This document shows positions 35,445 through 44,849 of a stretch of 64,000 nt of DNA, piece by piece (positions within the stretch are counted from its first letter, which is position 1; each line of letters starts with the position of its first letter). The stretch lies in contig NZ_VRLT01000028.1 of assembly GCF_008017835.1 (NCBI RefSeq), positions 1-64,000 on the forward strand, in the 5' to 3' direction. A program made the position numbers and the translations under genes. The stretch comes from Mesonia sp. HuA40. GTDB taxonomy: Bacteria; Bacteroidota; Bacteroidia; Flavobacteriales; Flavobacteriaceae. The notes beneath the pieces are model-generated. The model saw nothing but the letters and a program-made list of their open reading frames with translations, was not told the origin of the DNA and made no database searches.

Positions 35445-37034
35445 TTAATTGATATTCAATCTCTTAGATTTCGGGAATTTTATTTCATAATTAAAATATT
35501 TCTCCAATTCTTGCTTAGAATCTATCTCAATTTCCCACGTCAAAATACCTGTCTGCTTGTCTAAATTCTGGGCATCGTGATGAACACCTTCTACACTAAT
35601 TTCTGAATTTCTAGAAACCGGTATTCTGTCAAGAATTTTTAATTGAATTGCATCTTGTTTTTGGTTGCGTATTTTAATTTTGTAGCCTTTTTCCCATTTA
35701 ACCATATTACCAAAAAAAGATTTATCTTTGTTGTTTACGGTAGTTATACGCTCTATTTGTACAGCCTGATCTACACCTAGCGATATTAACAACTCCTCTG
35801 CTGTTGTTCTAGGATCGATACCTATTTTGCCTGCATAACTGCCAGAGTAGTAAATTTGGGCTTCACCTGGTAATAAATCATAAGACTCCCAGTCTCGTAC
35901 TTCGGCGGTCAAATAAACTTTTTCTTGAACTAAAGGAACCGCATAATGAGAAAAAGTAGCCGGAATCTTAAAGTTATCAATAATTACAGTTTGAGCATCT
36001 TGGGCCGACAAAATTGTATACTTTTCATTCAAATTAAACATTACCTGATTAAAAAGCTGCTCTTTTGTAATTTCTTGGCTATAGCCTTCTACTCTACTAG
36101 TTCCGGCATCGCTCACCACCATTTCTTCTAATTGGGGTGCAGCATTCATTTTATTTTTAGTTGCTAATTGAGATCGATATTGCTGTAAAAAGGTCAAATA
36201 TTGCGGATTTAATTCTGGTTGAGTATTATTTAAACTAGGATTTCCTGTAGATAGACGCAGTTTGACATTCTCCCAATCTTGACCAGTAGACTGATACACC
36301 ATTGCCTTGTACTTAAATTGCAGGTCTTTTGCATTTTCTTCTGCTCTAATTTCGTAGCTAGGGTACCATCCTGCATTATTGACAACGTAGCTCAATGCTA
36401 GGTTTATGGTTTGCGATTTATCTGTTTCTAAATCTAAAATAATTTCACCTGTAGGTCTTTTTAAATCGGCTTTAAACCCAGATAAACTGCGGTTTAGTTG
36501 ATAAATTTTTTCTCTCAAAGTTTCAATTTCAATACTTAAATCGTACTGTTGAGTTTTTAGTTCTTGGGTTTGTTCTGCCATTAAAAGAGCGTAATCTTTT
36601 AGCTCATCTACACTAAGGTTTTGCTTGTCATTATTTACTTTTTGATTGGTCAATAATAGATTTAGTGCATTTTTTGATCCTTCTAATTCAAATTCTAAAA
36701 CAGCCTTTTTCTTTTTCAATTGCGCTAATTGTGCTTCTAAGCTTTTTATTTCTAAACTTGCCTCCTTATTTTCTAAATAATTTTGCTTGAATTGCATGCC
36801 GTGCATCGCAACACCTTTAAGCCCATTTACTTGAATACTATTACCAATTAACCCAGATGATAATTGCGTAAAATGCACTTGTGTTCTTCCTTTAGGCAAG
36901 AAGAATGACGCCTCACCACTCATTTGGGCTTGGTTTAAATAAACGGTTACATCGGTTTTATTTAGCTTTATTTTTTGAGTATTTTGAGACCAAACAAGTT
37001 GATTAACTAGAAGTAGAATAAATAAAATTCGCAT
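35445..37034 (-). CDS. DUF4139 / mucoidy inhibitor MuiA-like protein
   Basis: A 529-residue protein with a signal peptide (about 1-16, ending VWSQ). An N-terminal beta domain (VTVYLNQAQMSGEASFFLPKG, the DUF4140 region) comes first, then a long coiled-coil (about 75-185, LEAQLAQLKKKKAVLEFELEG). The C-terminal DUF4139 beta-rich region holds YVVNNAGWYPSYEIRAEE, WENVKLRLSTGNPSLN and GILTWEIEIDSKQELEKYFNYEIKFPK. The family includes MuiA; its role is unknown. The gene stands alone. Confidence 0.9.
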   Translation of the reverse strand: MRILFILLLVNQLVWSQNTQKIKLNKTDVTVYLNQAQMSGEASFFLPKGRTQVHFTQLSSGLIGNSIQVNGLKGVAMHGMQFKQNYLENKEASLEIKSLEAQLAQLKKKKAVLEFELEGSKNALNLLLTNQKVNNDKQNLSVDELKDYALLMAEQTQELKTQQYDLSIEIETLREKIYQLNRSLSGFKADLKRPTGEIILDLETDKSQTINLALSYVVNNAGWYPSYEIRAEENAKDLQFKYKAMVYQSTGQDWENVKLRLSTGNPSLNNTQPELNPQYLTFLQQYRSQLATKNKMNAAPQLEEMVVSDAGTSRVEGYSQEITKEQLFNQVMFNLNEKYTILSAQDAQTVIIDNFKIPATFSHYAVPLVQEKVYLTAEVRDWESYDLLPGEAQIYYSGSYAGKIGIDPRTTAEELLISLGVDQAVQIERITTVNNKDKSFFGNMVKWEKGYKIKIRNQKQDAIQLKILDRIPVSRNSEISVEGVHHDAQNLDKQTGILTWEIEIDSKQELEKYFNYEIKFPKSKRLNIN

Positions 37035-37151
37035 AAATATAATTTTAGATTAATAACACGCTAAAAAACAAATCTTGTGCCACAAAGCTATTAATATAAA
37101 AACAACGAGTTCTAAAATCTGTATTTTACTTCTTACACCACTCATTAAAAT

Positions 37152-37183
37152 AAAAAACCTATTCAATAAGAATAGGTTTTTTT
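37152..37183. terminator. Intrinsic terminator downstream of clpX
   Basis: CCTATTC (37158-37164) pairs with GAATAGG (37170-37176) around AATAA, flanked by A6 and T7. On the minus strand it ends the clp transcript; on the plus strand nothing recognisable precedes it. Confidence 0.85.
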
Positions 37184-37246
37184 GTTTTAAGTGCGTCACT
37201 TATGACACAAACAAAGATTGTGCGTTTTATTACATTAAAATCTTAA

Positions 37247-38482
37247 TTAGGAAACTGCCTTAAGTTTCTTTATTGTAGATTTTTGCAAAGCCTTTTCGGC
37301 ATAGCTCTTCGTCACTTTAAATTCAGATTCTCCGCTTTCGGGTAACTCAAACATAGCATCTGTAAGAATGGCTTCACATAAAGAGCGTAAACCACGCGCA
37401 CCAAGTTTGTATTCTATAGCTTTTTCGACAATATAATCTAAAGCCCCATCGGTGATACTAAATGCGATTCCATCCATAGCAAACAATTTGGTATATTGTT
37501 TAACCAAAGAGTTTTTTGGTTCGGTTAGAATGCTACGCAAAGTTTCCTTGTCAAGTGGATTCATATGCGTAAGTACTGGTAACCTACCTATAATTTCTGG
37601 AATTAAACCGAAGTCTTTTAAATCTTTAGGGATAATATACTTAAGCATATTTTCCTTTTCTATTAAATCCTCGGTACGAGAAGCACTATAACCAACAGCT
37701 TGCAAGTTTAAGCGTTTTGATATTTTTTTCTCTATACCATCAAAAGCCCCACCGGCAATAAACAGAATATTGCTGGTATCAACTTCAATGAATTTTTGAT
37801 CTGGATGTTTTCTTCCTCCTTTAGGTGGAACATTAACTGTGGTACCCTCTAACAACTTTAAAAGTGCCTGCTGAACACCTTCACCACTAACATCACGCGT
37901 TATAGATGGATTATCGCTTTTGCGGGCAATTTTATCTATTTCATCTATAAACACAATACCCTGCTGGGCTTTCTCTAAATTATAGTCGGCCGCTTGCAGT
38001 AATCGGGTTAAAATACTTTCAACATCCTCTCCTACATAACCAGCCTCTGTAAGCACGGTTGCGTCAACAATTGCTAAAGGCACATTCAACATGCGAGCAA
38101 TGGTTTTGGCAATTAAGGTTTTACCGGTTCCTGTCTGCCCAACCATAATAATATTACTCTTTTCTATTTCGATATCATCTTGCTCACTTTTAGGCTGAAG
38201 CAAACGCTTATAATGATTATAAACTGCCACAGAGAGTACTTTCTTTGTATATTCTTGACCAATTACATAGTCATCTATGAACTCTTTAATTGATTTTGGT
38301 TTTTTCAATTCTAGCTCGTTCGCTAGCTCTTGCTGGCCTTCCTGCTTAGCTTCTTCAATTACAATACCATGGGCTTGTTCTATACATCTATCACAAATAT
38401 GTGCATCTAGACCAGCAATCAATAAATTGGTTTCTGGTTTTTTCCTTCCGCAAAACGAACATTCTAGGTTATCTTTAGCCAT
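37247..38482 (-). CDS. clpX: ATP-dependent protease ATPase subunit ClpX
   Basis: A 411-residue AAA+ unfoldase. The N-terminal zinc-binding domain has [10 protein letters not shown] and CDRC. The Walker A motif is GQTGTGKT (about 115-122), Walker B is [11 protein letters not shown], and sensor 2 lies in [12 protein letters not shown]. The pore loop VGYVGED-type sequence (AGYVGEDVE) is present. It delivers unfolded substrates to ClpP. It follows clpP by 10 bases, so the two are co-transcribed. Confidence 0.97.
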   Translation of the reverse strand: MAKDNLECSFCGRKKPETNLLIAGLDAHICDRCIEQAHGIVIEEAKQEGQQELANELELKKPKSIKEFIDDYVIGQEYTKKVLSVAVYNHYKRLLQPKSEQDDIEIEKSNIIMVGQTGTGKTLIAKTIARMLNVPLAIVDATVLTEAGYVGEDVESILTRLLQAADYNLEKAQQGIVFIDEIDKIARKSDNPSITRDVSGEGVQQALLKLLEGTTVNVPPKGGRKHPDQKFIEVDTSNILFIAGGAFDGIEKKISKRLNLQAVGYSASRTEDLIEKENMLKYIIPKDLKDFGLIPEIIGRLPVLTHMNPLDKETLRSILTEPKNSLVKQYTKLFAMDGIAFSITDGALDYIVEKAIEYKLGARGLRSLCEAILTDAMFELPESGESEFKVTKSYAEKALQKSTIKKLKAVS

Positions 38483-38492
38483 AAATTATGCT

Positions 38493-39176
38493 TTATTTAT
38501 CTTCTCTAGTTAAAATTTCATCAATCATTCCGTACTCCTTTGCCTTATCAGCCTTCATCCAGTAATCTCTATCGCTATCTTGGTAAACCTTCTCATAGGA
38601 TTGCCCACTATGTTTAGCAATAATATTATATAACTCTTCTTTTAAAGTTAAAATTTCTTTAGCGGTAATTTCTATATCACTAGCTTGCCCTTGAACCCCT
38701 CCTAATGGTTGGTGAATCATCACACGTGAATGAGGTAATCCACTGCGTTTTCCCGCAGCTCCTGCACATAGTAAAACGGCACCCATAGATGCTGCCATAC
38801 CGGTACAAATAGTTGCAATATCTGGTTTAATAAATTGCATGGTGTCATAAATTCCTAAGCCTGCATATACGCTACCACCTGGCGAATTGATATAGATCTG
38901 AATATCTTTGTTAGCGTCTGCACTTTCTAAAAAGAGCATCTGAGCTTGCACAATATTAGCGATTTGGTCATTAATCCCCGTGCCTAAGAAGATAATTCGG
39001 TCCATCATCAAACGCGAGAAAACATCCATAGCTACCGCATTCATTTGTCTTTCTTCAATAATATTGGGTGTCATGCCTGTAGGCGGAGTAACAGCACTCA
39101 CTATTTTATCGTAGTAGTTACTATTAATACCTTGATCTTTTATTGCAAATTTTTTAAATTCTTTTCCAAAATCCAT
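38493..39176 (-). CDS. clpP: ATP-dependent Clp protease proteolytic subunit
   Basis: A 227-residue serine protease. The catalytic Ser130 lies in GMAASMG, His155 in [10 protein letters not shown], and the Asp in SDRDYWMKA. An N-terminal extension of about 30 residues precedes the core, as in other Bacteroidota. It forms the proteolytic chamber with ClpX. It lies 103 bases downstream of tig; the gap carries a hairpin (39220-39252). Confidence 0.97.
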   Translation of the reverse strand: MDFGKEFKKFAIKDQGINSNYYDKIVSAVTPPTGMTPNIIEERQMNAVAMDVFSRLMMDRIIFLGTGINDQIANIVQAQMLFLESADANKDIQIYINSPGGSVYAGLGIYDTMQFIKPDIATICTGMAASMGAVLLCAGAAGKRSGLPHSRVMIHQPLGGVQGQASDIEITAKEILTLKEELYNIIAKHSGQSYEKVYQDSDRDYWMKADKAKEYGMIDEILTREDK

Positions 39177-39219
39177 AGATTCTCTTTTTTTACTGAAATA
39201 AATCAGGTTATTATTACAA

Positions 39220-39252
39220 AAGGCGTTAACCTCGAAAGAGATTTAACGCCTT
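39220..39252. terminator. Hairpin between tig and clpP, possible attenuator or weak terminator
   Basis: AAGGCGTTAA (39220-39229) pairs with TTAACGCCTT (39243-39252); inside, CTC-GAAA-GAG forms a small extra stem with a GNRA loop on the plus strand. On the minus strand only four T follow, so it is a weak terminator at best. It could lower read-through from tig into clpP or mark an RNA processing site. Confidence 0.6.
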
Positions 39253-39279
39253 AAATATACTATTTATTCTTGTTTTAAA

Positions 39280-40602
39280 TTAGTTGTAAACCTCTTTAAC
39301 AAAATCTTCATAGCTTAGCTCCTTTTCTTCCAAGTTGGCTTTTTCTTTATAAGTATCGAGCAACTTTTTATTTAAAACTTGTTCTGATAATTTCTTAACC
39401 TCATCTTGATTAGCTAAAACACGAGCAGTTATATCTTCTAAGTCTTTATCTGAAGGATTCATTTGACCAAATTGAGCCATCTGCATCTTGATTCTGTCTT
39501 TGGTAAGGTCTTTAATTTCTTCTAATTCAACCTTCAAATCATTATCATTGATAATCTTAGCCTCTATCAATTGAAAACGAATTCCTTTTTCACTCTTTTC
39601 GTATTCTTCTTTTGCTTCCTCAGCAGATAATTCTTTCTCTCCACTGGTCATGATCCACTTCTGTAAAAATTCACCAGGCAACTCAAATTTAGTTTCCTCG
39701 ATCAATTTTTCAGTCACATCATTAAGCAACTGCTGATCGCTTTGCTGCACGAATTGATTCTCAGCATCTTCTTTTATCTTTTCTTTCAATTCTGTTACCG
39801 ATTTCACCTGATCTTTCCCAAATAGCTTATCAAACAACTCTTGGTCTAGTTCAGCTGGTTCCTGTTTGTTCACCTCGGTAATTTCAAAACTCAAATCTAC
39901 ATCTAAGTCTTCTGCCGTTTCAGCATCCACTCCTAAAAATTCTGTCAAATCTTCTGTATTTTCAAATAAGTTTTTCGATTTTAAACTCAATTGATCACCT
40001 ACTTTTGCTCCAATAAATTTTGCAGTATTGCGCTTGCCTTTAACTTTTTCAACAGGTAGCGTAGTAGTATTTTCTATTTCGCCGTCTTCACTTTTAAAAG
40101 TTCCTGCGACAAGATCTCCTTCTTCAACTTCATTCTTCGAAACCAGTTTGCCATACTGTTTTTGTATGGTTTTCACATGGTTATCTATCATTTCTTCGTT
40201 TGCCACTATTTTATAGTGAGTTACCTTGTCTTTAGTATTAAGATTCACATCAAATTTTGGTGCTAAACCTAATTCAAATTCAAAAGCATAATCTTCTTTA
40301 TCCCAATCAAAATTATCTTGAGCTTTTGGAAGCGGATTACCTAAAACCTCTAATTTCTCCTCGTTCAAATAATTATTTAATGATTCTTGAAGCAATTTAT
40401 TTACCTCATCTACAAGAACAGCTTTACCGTATTGCTTTTTAACTAAGCCCATAGGCACGTGCCCTTTCCTAAACCCAGGAATATTAGCCGATTTTCTATA
40501 ATCTTTTAATATCTTTTCTACTTTAGGCTGGTAATCATCTTTTTTGATTTCTACCTTTACCACTGCATTAAGCTCATCAATATTTTCTCTTGTGATATTC
40601 AT
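39280..40602 (-). CDS. tig: Trigger factor
   Basis: A 440-residue ribosome-associated chaperone. The N-terminal ribosome-binding loop is IPGFRKGHVPMGLVKKQYG (about 39-57). A central region of about 150-240 stands in the place of the FKBP domain, and a helical C-terminal region follows. The frame extends to 40632, but ATG at 40602 (MNITRENID) fits the family. Genes tig-clpP-clpX lie in this order on one strand, joining nascent-chain folding and protein breakdown as in many bacteria. Confidence 0.95.
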   Translation of the reverse strand: MNITRENIDELNAVVKVEIKKDDYQPKVEKILKDYRKSANIPGFRKGHVPMGLVKKQYGKAVLVDEVNKLLQESLNNYLNEEKLEVLGNPLPKAQDNFDWDKEDYAFEFELGLAPKFDVNLNTKDKVTHYKIVANEEMIDNHVKTIQKQYGKLVSKNEVEEGDLVAGTFKSEDGEIENTTTLPVEKVKGKRNTAKFIGAKVGDQLSLKSKNLFENTEDLTEFLGVDAETAEDLDVDLSFEITEVNKQEPAELDQELFDKLFGKDQVKSVTELKEKIKEDAENQFVQQSDQQLLNDVTEKLIEETKFELPGEFLQKWIMTSGEKELSAEEAKEEYEKSEKGIRFQLIEAKIINDNDLKVELEEIKDLTKDRIKMQMAQFGQMNPSDKDLEDITARVLANQDEVKKLSEQVLNKKLLDTYKEKANLEEKELSYEDFVKEVYN

Positions 40603-40683
40603 GGTTGTTTTTTGTGAAAATTTGGTTGGCAAAATTACAATTTATTTGCCTGCCAACCAAGTTTTTATTTTTTTAAGTCAATT

Positions 40684-40717
40684 AAAAAAAGTCTCACTGA
40701 ATTAACCTTGAGACTTT
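40684..40717 (-). terminator. Intrinsic terminator downstream of the 4-TM protein gene
   Basis: On the minus strand AAAGTCTCA pairs with TGAGACTTT (40717-40709 with 40696-40688), followed by a run of T. It closes the single-gene transcript that stops at 40739. Confidence 0.85.
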
Positions 40718-40738
40718 CTATGTTTCATTTAACAAAAT

Positions 40739-41077
40739 CTATTTTTCAACTAAAGCATCGAGTATAGATTGCAAGATAGACAAACAAATACTAAATAGAA
40801 GCGCCCACCAAAATCCATCTACACTAAATCCATCTATAAGACCATCGGTCATTAATATTATAAATGCATTTATTACCAGTAAAAATAAACCTAGGGTTAA
40901 TATTGTTACTGGTAAGGTAAGAATTACCAAAACAGGCCTTACGATTAAATTTAGAATACCTAATATTAAAGCCACAATAATGGCGGTCCAATAAGAATCT
41001 GTGCTCACACCCGGTAACAGATTAGCTAATAGTACTACTAAAATTCCTGTTACTAATAAGCGAAGTAAAAATTTCAT
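40739..41077 (-). CDS. Phage holin family 4 superfamily IV membrane protein (not phage)
   Basis: A 112-residue protein with four hydrophobic helices (about 3-25, 30-50, 55-77 and 88-108). The pattern LGILNLIVRPVLVILTLPVTILTLGLFLLVINAFIILMTDGLI is typical of the widespread bacterial family named after a holin. No phage genes lie nearby, so a lysis role is unlikely. The function is unknown. It has its own terminator. Confidence 0.88.
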   Translation of the reverse strand: MKFLLRLLVTGILVVLLANLLPGVSTDSYWTAIIVALILGILNLIVRPVLVILTLPVTILTLGLFLLVINAFIILMTDGLIDGFSVDGFWWALLFSICLSILQSILDALVEK

Positions 41078-41100
41078 AATATAAAGATTTGATTAAAATT

Positions 41101-41132
41101 AAAAAAGCGTCGCTATTGATGCGACGCTTTTA
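41101..41132 (-). terminator. Intrinsic terminator of the GDSL-FadL pair
   Basis: AAAAGCGTCGC (41103-41113) pairs with GCGACGCTTTT (41121-41131) around TATTGAT. On the minus strand it ends in T6 and lies 20 bases after the lipoprotein gene. Confidence 0.9.
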
Positions 41133-41152
41133 TGAAAATTATAACGATATTT

Positions 41153-42718
41153 TTATTCTCCAATAGCAGGGCCCCCGTTATAGTCTCCCACATTAAGCAT
41201 TGGGATGTCTGAGCCGTAGGTCTCTTTTAATGATAAAATAATTTGATTAGCGATAAAAGCATTTCCTCTAGGAGTGAGGTGCACACCATCTAATGAGAAA
41301 GCTCCTCCTGTTGCAAACGTACTGGTAATCAAACCACCATCAAAAGAAACTCCTCCATCGGCTACTTCGTTTAAAATAGCATTTACATCAACTAATGCCA
41401 AGCCTTTTGATGAGGCAATGCCAGCAATGGTAGCATTGAAAGCCGCTGTAGCATTTGCAATATCTTCTTGTTCTGTAGGAATTAACACATATTGATCTTG
41501 CAACGGATAAGTAACTCCATTAACTGCCAGTTGCGCTGCTGCTTCTCTTGGTACACCTAAGCCCATTAAAACACCTAAGTGCGATTCATTTAAGCTACCA
41601 ATCACAGCACTACTGGTAAGCACCAGCAAGTCGTTTTCATTTGATTGCCTAACCTGACCAAATTGCTGGGCATATAAATTAGCCGTTGCTGCATCTAAAC
41701 CTCCTGCTTGTAAAACTTGAGCAAGCTGAGCTGAAATATTTGGAATACTTTCATCCTGTATCAAGACTCCGCTTGGCCCATCGCTATTAAACTGTATAGC
41801 TCTTTCTGGAACACCCAAAAATGCAAACGCCTGATTCAATTGAGCGAATGTAGCATTTAAGACTGGTAACTGATCGCCTAGCAAAGCAGGTGTTAAGGGT
41901 GCAAAGGGAACCGTTGTAAAAAATGGAGTATCAGTCACGTTAGGAATATTTAATAATACTCCCGCGCTAGCCGAAGCCATTAAAGCCTCTACTTCCTGCG
42001 CATATACACTTGCAAAAACATTCGGGTCTGTTATATCATTGCTGCCATAAGTGGTAGGGTCTAAGTTACCCAATTGGTTTTCACCTACCCCTCCAGAAGT
42101 AGCGTAACTTAACACGTCATTATTACCGATCCATAAGCTAAAAAAAGTTGGATTTTGCGCTACAGCATCTTCTATAACACTAGCATTTTCTGATGATCTA
42201 AAACGAACAAAGTAGGGGTTTGCCTGCCCTGCAGAAACACCAGCAAGGTTTCCGTACCCGTTAGCTAGCAAATGAAATGATTTAGCACCAGGAACTCCCA
42301 TATTATTAAAGGGACCTGTCTGAGTATTACTAATTTCGGTTGTGGGCTGCCCCTCGATTGGAGTCGGAGAAGGATTACCGTTGACCAACGATAGAGTTAA
42401 TCGATTACTAGCAATGGCTTGACCGTTTAAGGTGAGACCTCCTAGATTATCATTGGTTAAAGGCTGATTGAACTCGCCGCCTCCTACAAATTCAAGTTGT
42501 TGGGCTAATAAGTTAGGAAATGAGTTTTTTTGACCTTGCCTGTAAAGAGCACCATCGGCATAACCCGCGGTAAGCGAATTACCCACAGCGACATATTTAG
42601 CAAAATTGGCTTCTCCGCTACTATAAAAATCGCCGTCTTCTACAGATTTATCAAACTCTGGCTCACAAGCCACCAAACCTAATGCGGCAATTGCTACAAA
42701 TTTTATATAATTTTTCAT
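41153..42718 (-). CDS. SGNH/GDSL hydrolase-like lipoprotein
   Basis: A 521-residue lipoprotein. The signal peptide ends in LVAC (lipobox Cys at 18). SGNH blocks are visible in order: AVGNSLTAGYADG (block I, with Ser), MGVPGAKSF (block II Gly), LWIGNNDVL (block III Asn) and LDGVHLTPRGNAF (block V, Asp-x-x-His). So it is a probable lipase or esterase anchored at the cell surface or periplasm. Between blocks III and V lies a long Ala/Gln-rich helical insert (about 300-400). It follows the fadL-like gene by 4 bases. Confidence 0.9.
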   Translation of the reverse strand: MKNYIKFVAIAALGLVACEPEFDKSVEDGDFYSSGEANFAKYVAVGNSLTAGYADGALYRQGQKNSFPNLLAQQLEFVGGGEFNQPLTNDNLGGLTLNGQAIASNRLTLSLVNGNPSPTPIEGQPTTEISNTQTGPFNNMGVPGAKSFHLLANGYGNLAGVSAGQANPYFVRFRSSENASVIEDAVAQNPTFFSLWIGNNDVLSYATSGGVGENQLGNLDPTTYGSNDITDPNVFASVYAQEVEALMASASAGVLLNIPNVTDTPFFTTVPFAPLTPALLGDQLPVLNATFAQLNQAFAFLGVPERAIQFNSDGPSGVLIQDESIPNISAQLAQVLQAGGLDAATANLYAQQFGQVRQSNENDLLVLTSSAVIGSLNESHLGVLMGLGVPREAAAQLAVNGVTYPLQDQYVLIPTEQEDIANATAAFNATIAGIASSKGLALVDVNAILNEVADGGVSFDGGLITSTFATGGAFSLDGVHLTPRGNAFIANQIILSLKETYGSDIPMLNVGDYNGGPAIGE

Positions 42719-42722
42719 TTTT

Positions 42723-43982
42723 TTATAGTTTAAATGTTACTCCTAATCCGGCTAGGATTGCATTACTTTTATATGTACCTCCAAAAGGAACTTCTTGACC
42801 ATTCTCTTGGTAATGATCGTAACTTTCGTCTACCTCATCAAAACGTAAATAGGCTATAGATGCATCTATGGCTAATTTTTCTGTAATTTGATAAGACAGC
42901 CCTCCAGTAAATCCTGAAGAGTCATTTCTTGGTGTTTCAGGCGCGAAATAACCTGACTGAACAGGTGATTCATCATAGTAATATCCCGCACGTAAAGTTA
43001 GCTTATCAAGCGCCTCGTATTGTAAACCAAAACGGTATGTCGAAGCGTTTTTGTAATTTCTCGGGTTTCTAGAGGTAGGAATATCTTCTGGCGTAAAATT
43101 GATTGTAAGATCTTCATACACTCCCCAATATGCGCGATTATAGTCAAATGCAAACAACCACTTATCAGCAAACTCGTAAGATAAACCAATGGTCAATTCG
43201 GCTGGCATCGGTAAAGAGGCGTTAAACCCAACCGTTCCGTTTTCAACTGGAGCCAAAGGTGAATCTGGAACATTACTAAAAGTAGCCTCTCCATTCTCTG
43301 CATCTAGGATAATTTCAGAGCGATAATTAAAACCAATACGCAAATTATCGGTTGGATTAAACATCCAACTAGCTGACCAACCCCATTTTGAAACATCAGA
43401 AGCATCAACCTCTACATTCGAGCGATTACCCTGTTCATCGGTTAAATTTCTATTTAAATTTCTATTAAAGTTAACACCCCCCGTAACATAAATAGGCCCT
43501 CCTCCAATACTAAAATATTCTGATAATTTTAAGGAGATTAAAGGTTGTATATAAAATGCAGTAAGCTCTATATCATTAATTAAATGTGAACCTGCCCAAT
43601 CTGTTGGCCATTCTACAGAACTACCGTATGGCGTAGTAACACTAACTCCCACACTTAAAAAATCTGTAACGGCATAAGAAGCATTAAAGTAAAATGGTGT
43701 TTTCCAGATTTTTTCTGTTTCTGAAAATTGACCCGTCATGGAATTTTGCCATTTTACATTTGCATTTACGGCAGTTACACCAGCCGAGATATTTAACTTA
43801 TTTTCTAAATACACCAGTCCTGCTGGATTAAAAAATGCCAACTCTGCACTATTCACTACAGCAACACCTGTGTGCCCCATAGCTAATGCGCGTTGACCTT
43901 GCGTACTAATACGGTACCCGCCCGCAAAAGTTAAACTTACCGCGAACAAAAATACGGTAAGTGAAAGTAGTTTTCTCTTCAT
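42723..43982 (-). CDS. OmpP1/FadL family outer membrane transporter
   Basis: A 419-residue beta-barrel protein. A signal peptide of about 20 residues ends at AGG. The N-terminal FadL hatch signature is GYRISTQGQRALAMGHTGVAVV and AELAFFNPAGLVYL. C-terminal strands end AILAGLGVTFKL, a typical barrel end. It probably takes up long-chain fatty acids or other hydrophobic compounds. Coupling to a GDSL lipoprotein suggests that lipid cleavage and uptake go together. Confidence 0.92.
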   Translation of the reverse strand: MKRKLLSLTVFLFAVSLTFAGGYRISTQGQRALAMGHTGVAVVNSAELAFFNPAGLVYLENKLNISAGVTAVNANVKWQNSMTGQFSETEKIWKTPFYFNASYAVTDFLSVGVSVTTPYGSSVEWPTDWAGSHLINDIELTAFYIQPLISLKLSEYFSIGGGPIYVTGGVNFNRNLNRNLTDEQGNRSNVEVDASDVSKWGWSASWMFNPTDNLRIGFNYRSEIILDAENGEATFSNVPDSPLAPVENGTVGFNASLPMPAELTIGLSYEFADKWLFAFDYNRAYWGVYEDLTINFTPEDIPTSRNPRNYKNASTYRFGLQYEALDKLTLRAGYYYDESPVQSGYFAPETPRNDSSGFTGGLSYQITEKLAIDASIAYLRFDEVDESYDHYQENGQEVPFGGTYKSNAILAGLGVTFKL

Positions 43983-44084
43983 AATTAAAAATGAATTAGT
44001 TTTTCATTAACCCAAATTTAACACAAAATAAGAGAATTACAACTTTTTTATGATTTATTATGCGAGCATAGCAAAAAATGCAAA

Positions 44085-44849
44085 TCAGCGATTTAAATAC
44101 CTTAACACAGCTTGGTAAAACACTTCTGGCTTTTCTGCATGAATCCAATGCCCAGCATCCTTAATGGTAACCAATTGACTAGAAGGGAAATACTTTCTAA
44201 TCAAATCTCTATCATTTGACCTGACGTAGTTTGAATTGCCCCCGTTAATAAATAATGCGCTACCTTCAAATAATTCTCCTTCTTCAAGTGCCGCACCTAC
44301 ATTTTCAATTTTACTTTTAAGCACAGGCAAGTTTACACGTAATTTTAGGACATTATCTTTACGGAATAAATTTTTGAGTAGAAATTGACGTACCCCCCAA
44401 TCATCTATAAATTCTGCTAGCTTCTTATCTGCATCTTGCCTAGAAGTTAGTTTAGCATCAGCCAGCATAGTTAATCCTTCTAAAATGGTTTGGTGATGCG
44501 GTTCATAATAGCGTGGTGCAATATCAACCACAACCAAATCTTTTATCAGCTCTGGATAAGAGACGGCAGTTTTCATGGCGGTTTTACCGCCCATTGAGTG
44601 CCCCATCAAAACAACCTTATTTAAATTATGCTCGCGGCAATAGTTTTTAATATCTTTCGCCAAAATGGCATAAGAAAACTCTTCTGAGTGAGGACTACGT
44701 CCGTGGTTTCTTTGGTCTATAAGATGCACTTGATAACCTTCTTCTGCAAATTGCTTACCTAAGGTTTTCCAATTGTCTCCCATACCCAAAAAACCATGCA
44801 AAATTAGCAATGGCTCACCCTGACCTATAATATTTGCGTGTAACTTCAT
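44085..44849 (-). CDS. Alpha/beta fold hydrolase (YbfF-like)
   Basis: A 254-residue hydrolase. HGFLGMGDNW forms the oxyanion region. The nucleophile elbow is GHSMGG (about 99-104), the acid lies in the FINGGNSNYV region and the base His in DAGHWIHAEKP. LIDQRNHGRSPH is typical of the YbfF esterase group. The substrate is unknown, probably an acyl ester or thioester. Its start overlaps the stop of pdxJ by 4 bases (ATGA-type), so it is translated with it. Confidence 0.9.
   Translation of the reverse strand: MKLHANIIGQGEPLLILHGFLGMGDNWKTLGKQFAEEGYQVHLIDQRNHGRSPHSEEFSYAILAKDIKNYCREHNLNKVVLMGHSMGGKTAMKTAVSYPELIKDLVVVDIAPRYYEPHHQTILEGLTMLADAKLTSRQDADKKLAEFIDDWGVRQFLLKNLFRKDNVLKLRVNLPVLKSKIENVGAALEEGELFEGSALFINGGNSNYVRSNDRDLIRKYFPSSQLVTIKDAGHWIHAEKPEVFYQAVLRYLNR

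Noticed and set aside
37075-37263. A 62-codon plus-strand frame between the DUF4139 and clpX genes
   Set aside because: It runs through the clpX terminator and into the end of clpX, has Cys/Ile/Lys-rich AT-driven composition and no start signal; most likely chance.
40739-41077. Holin-named protein as sign of a prophage
   Set aside because: No integrase, capsid, tail or lysin genes lie nearby; the family is a common chromosomal membrane protein.
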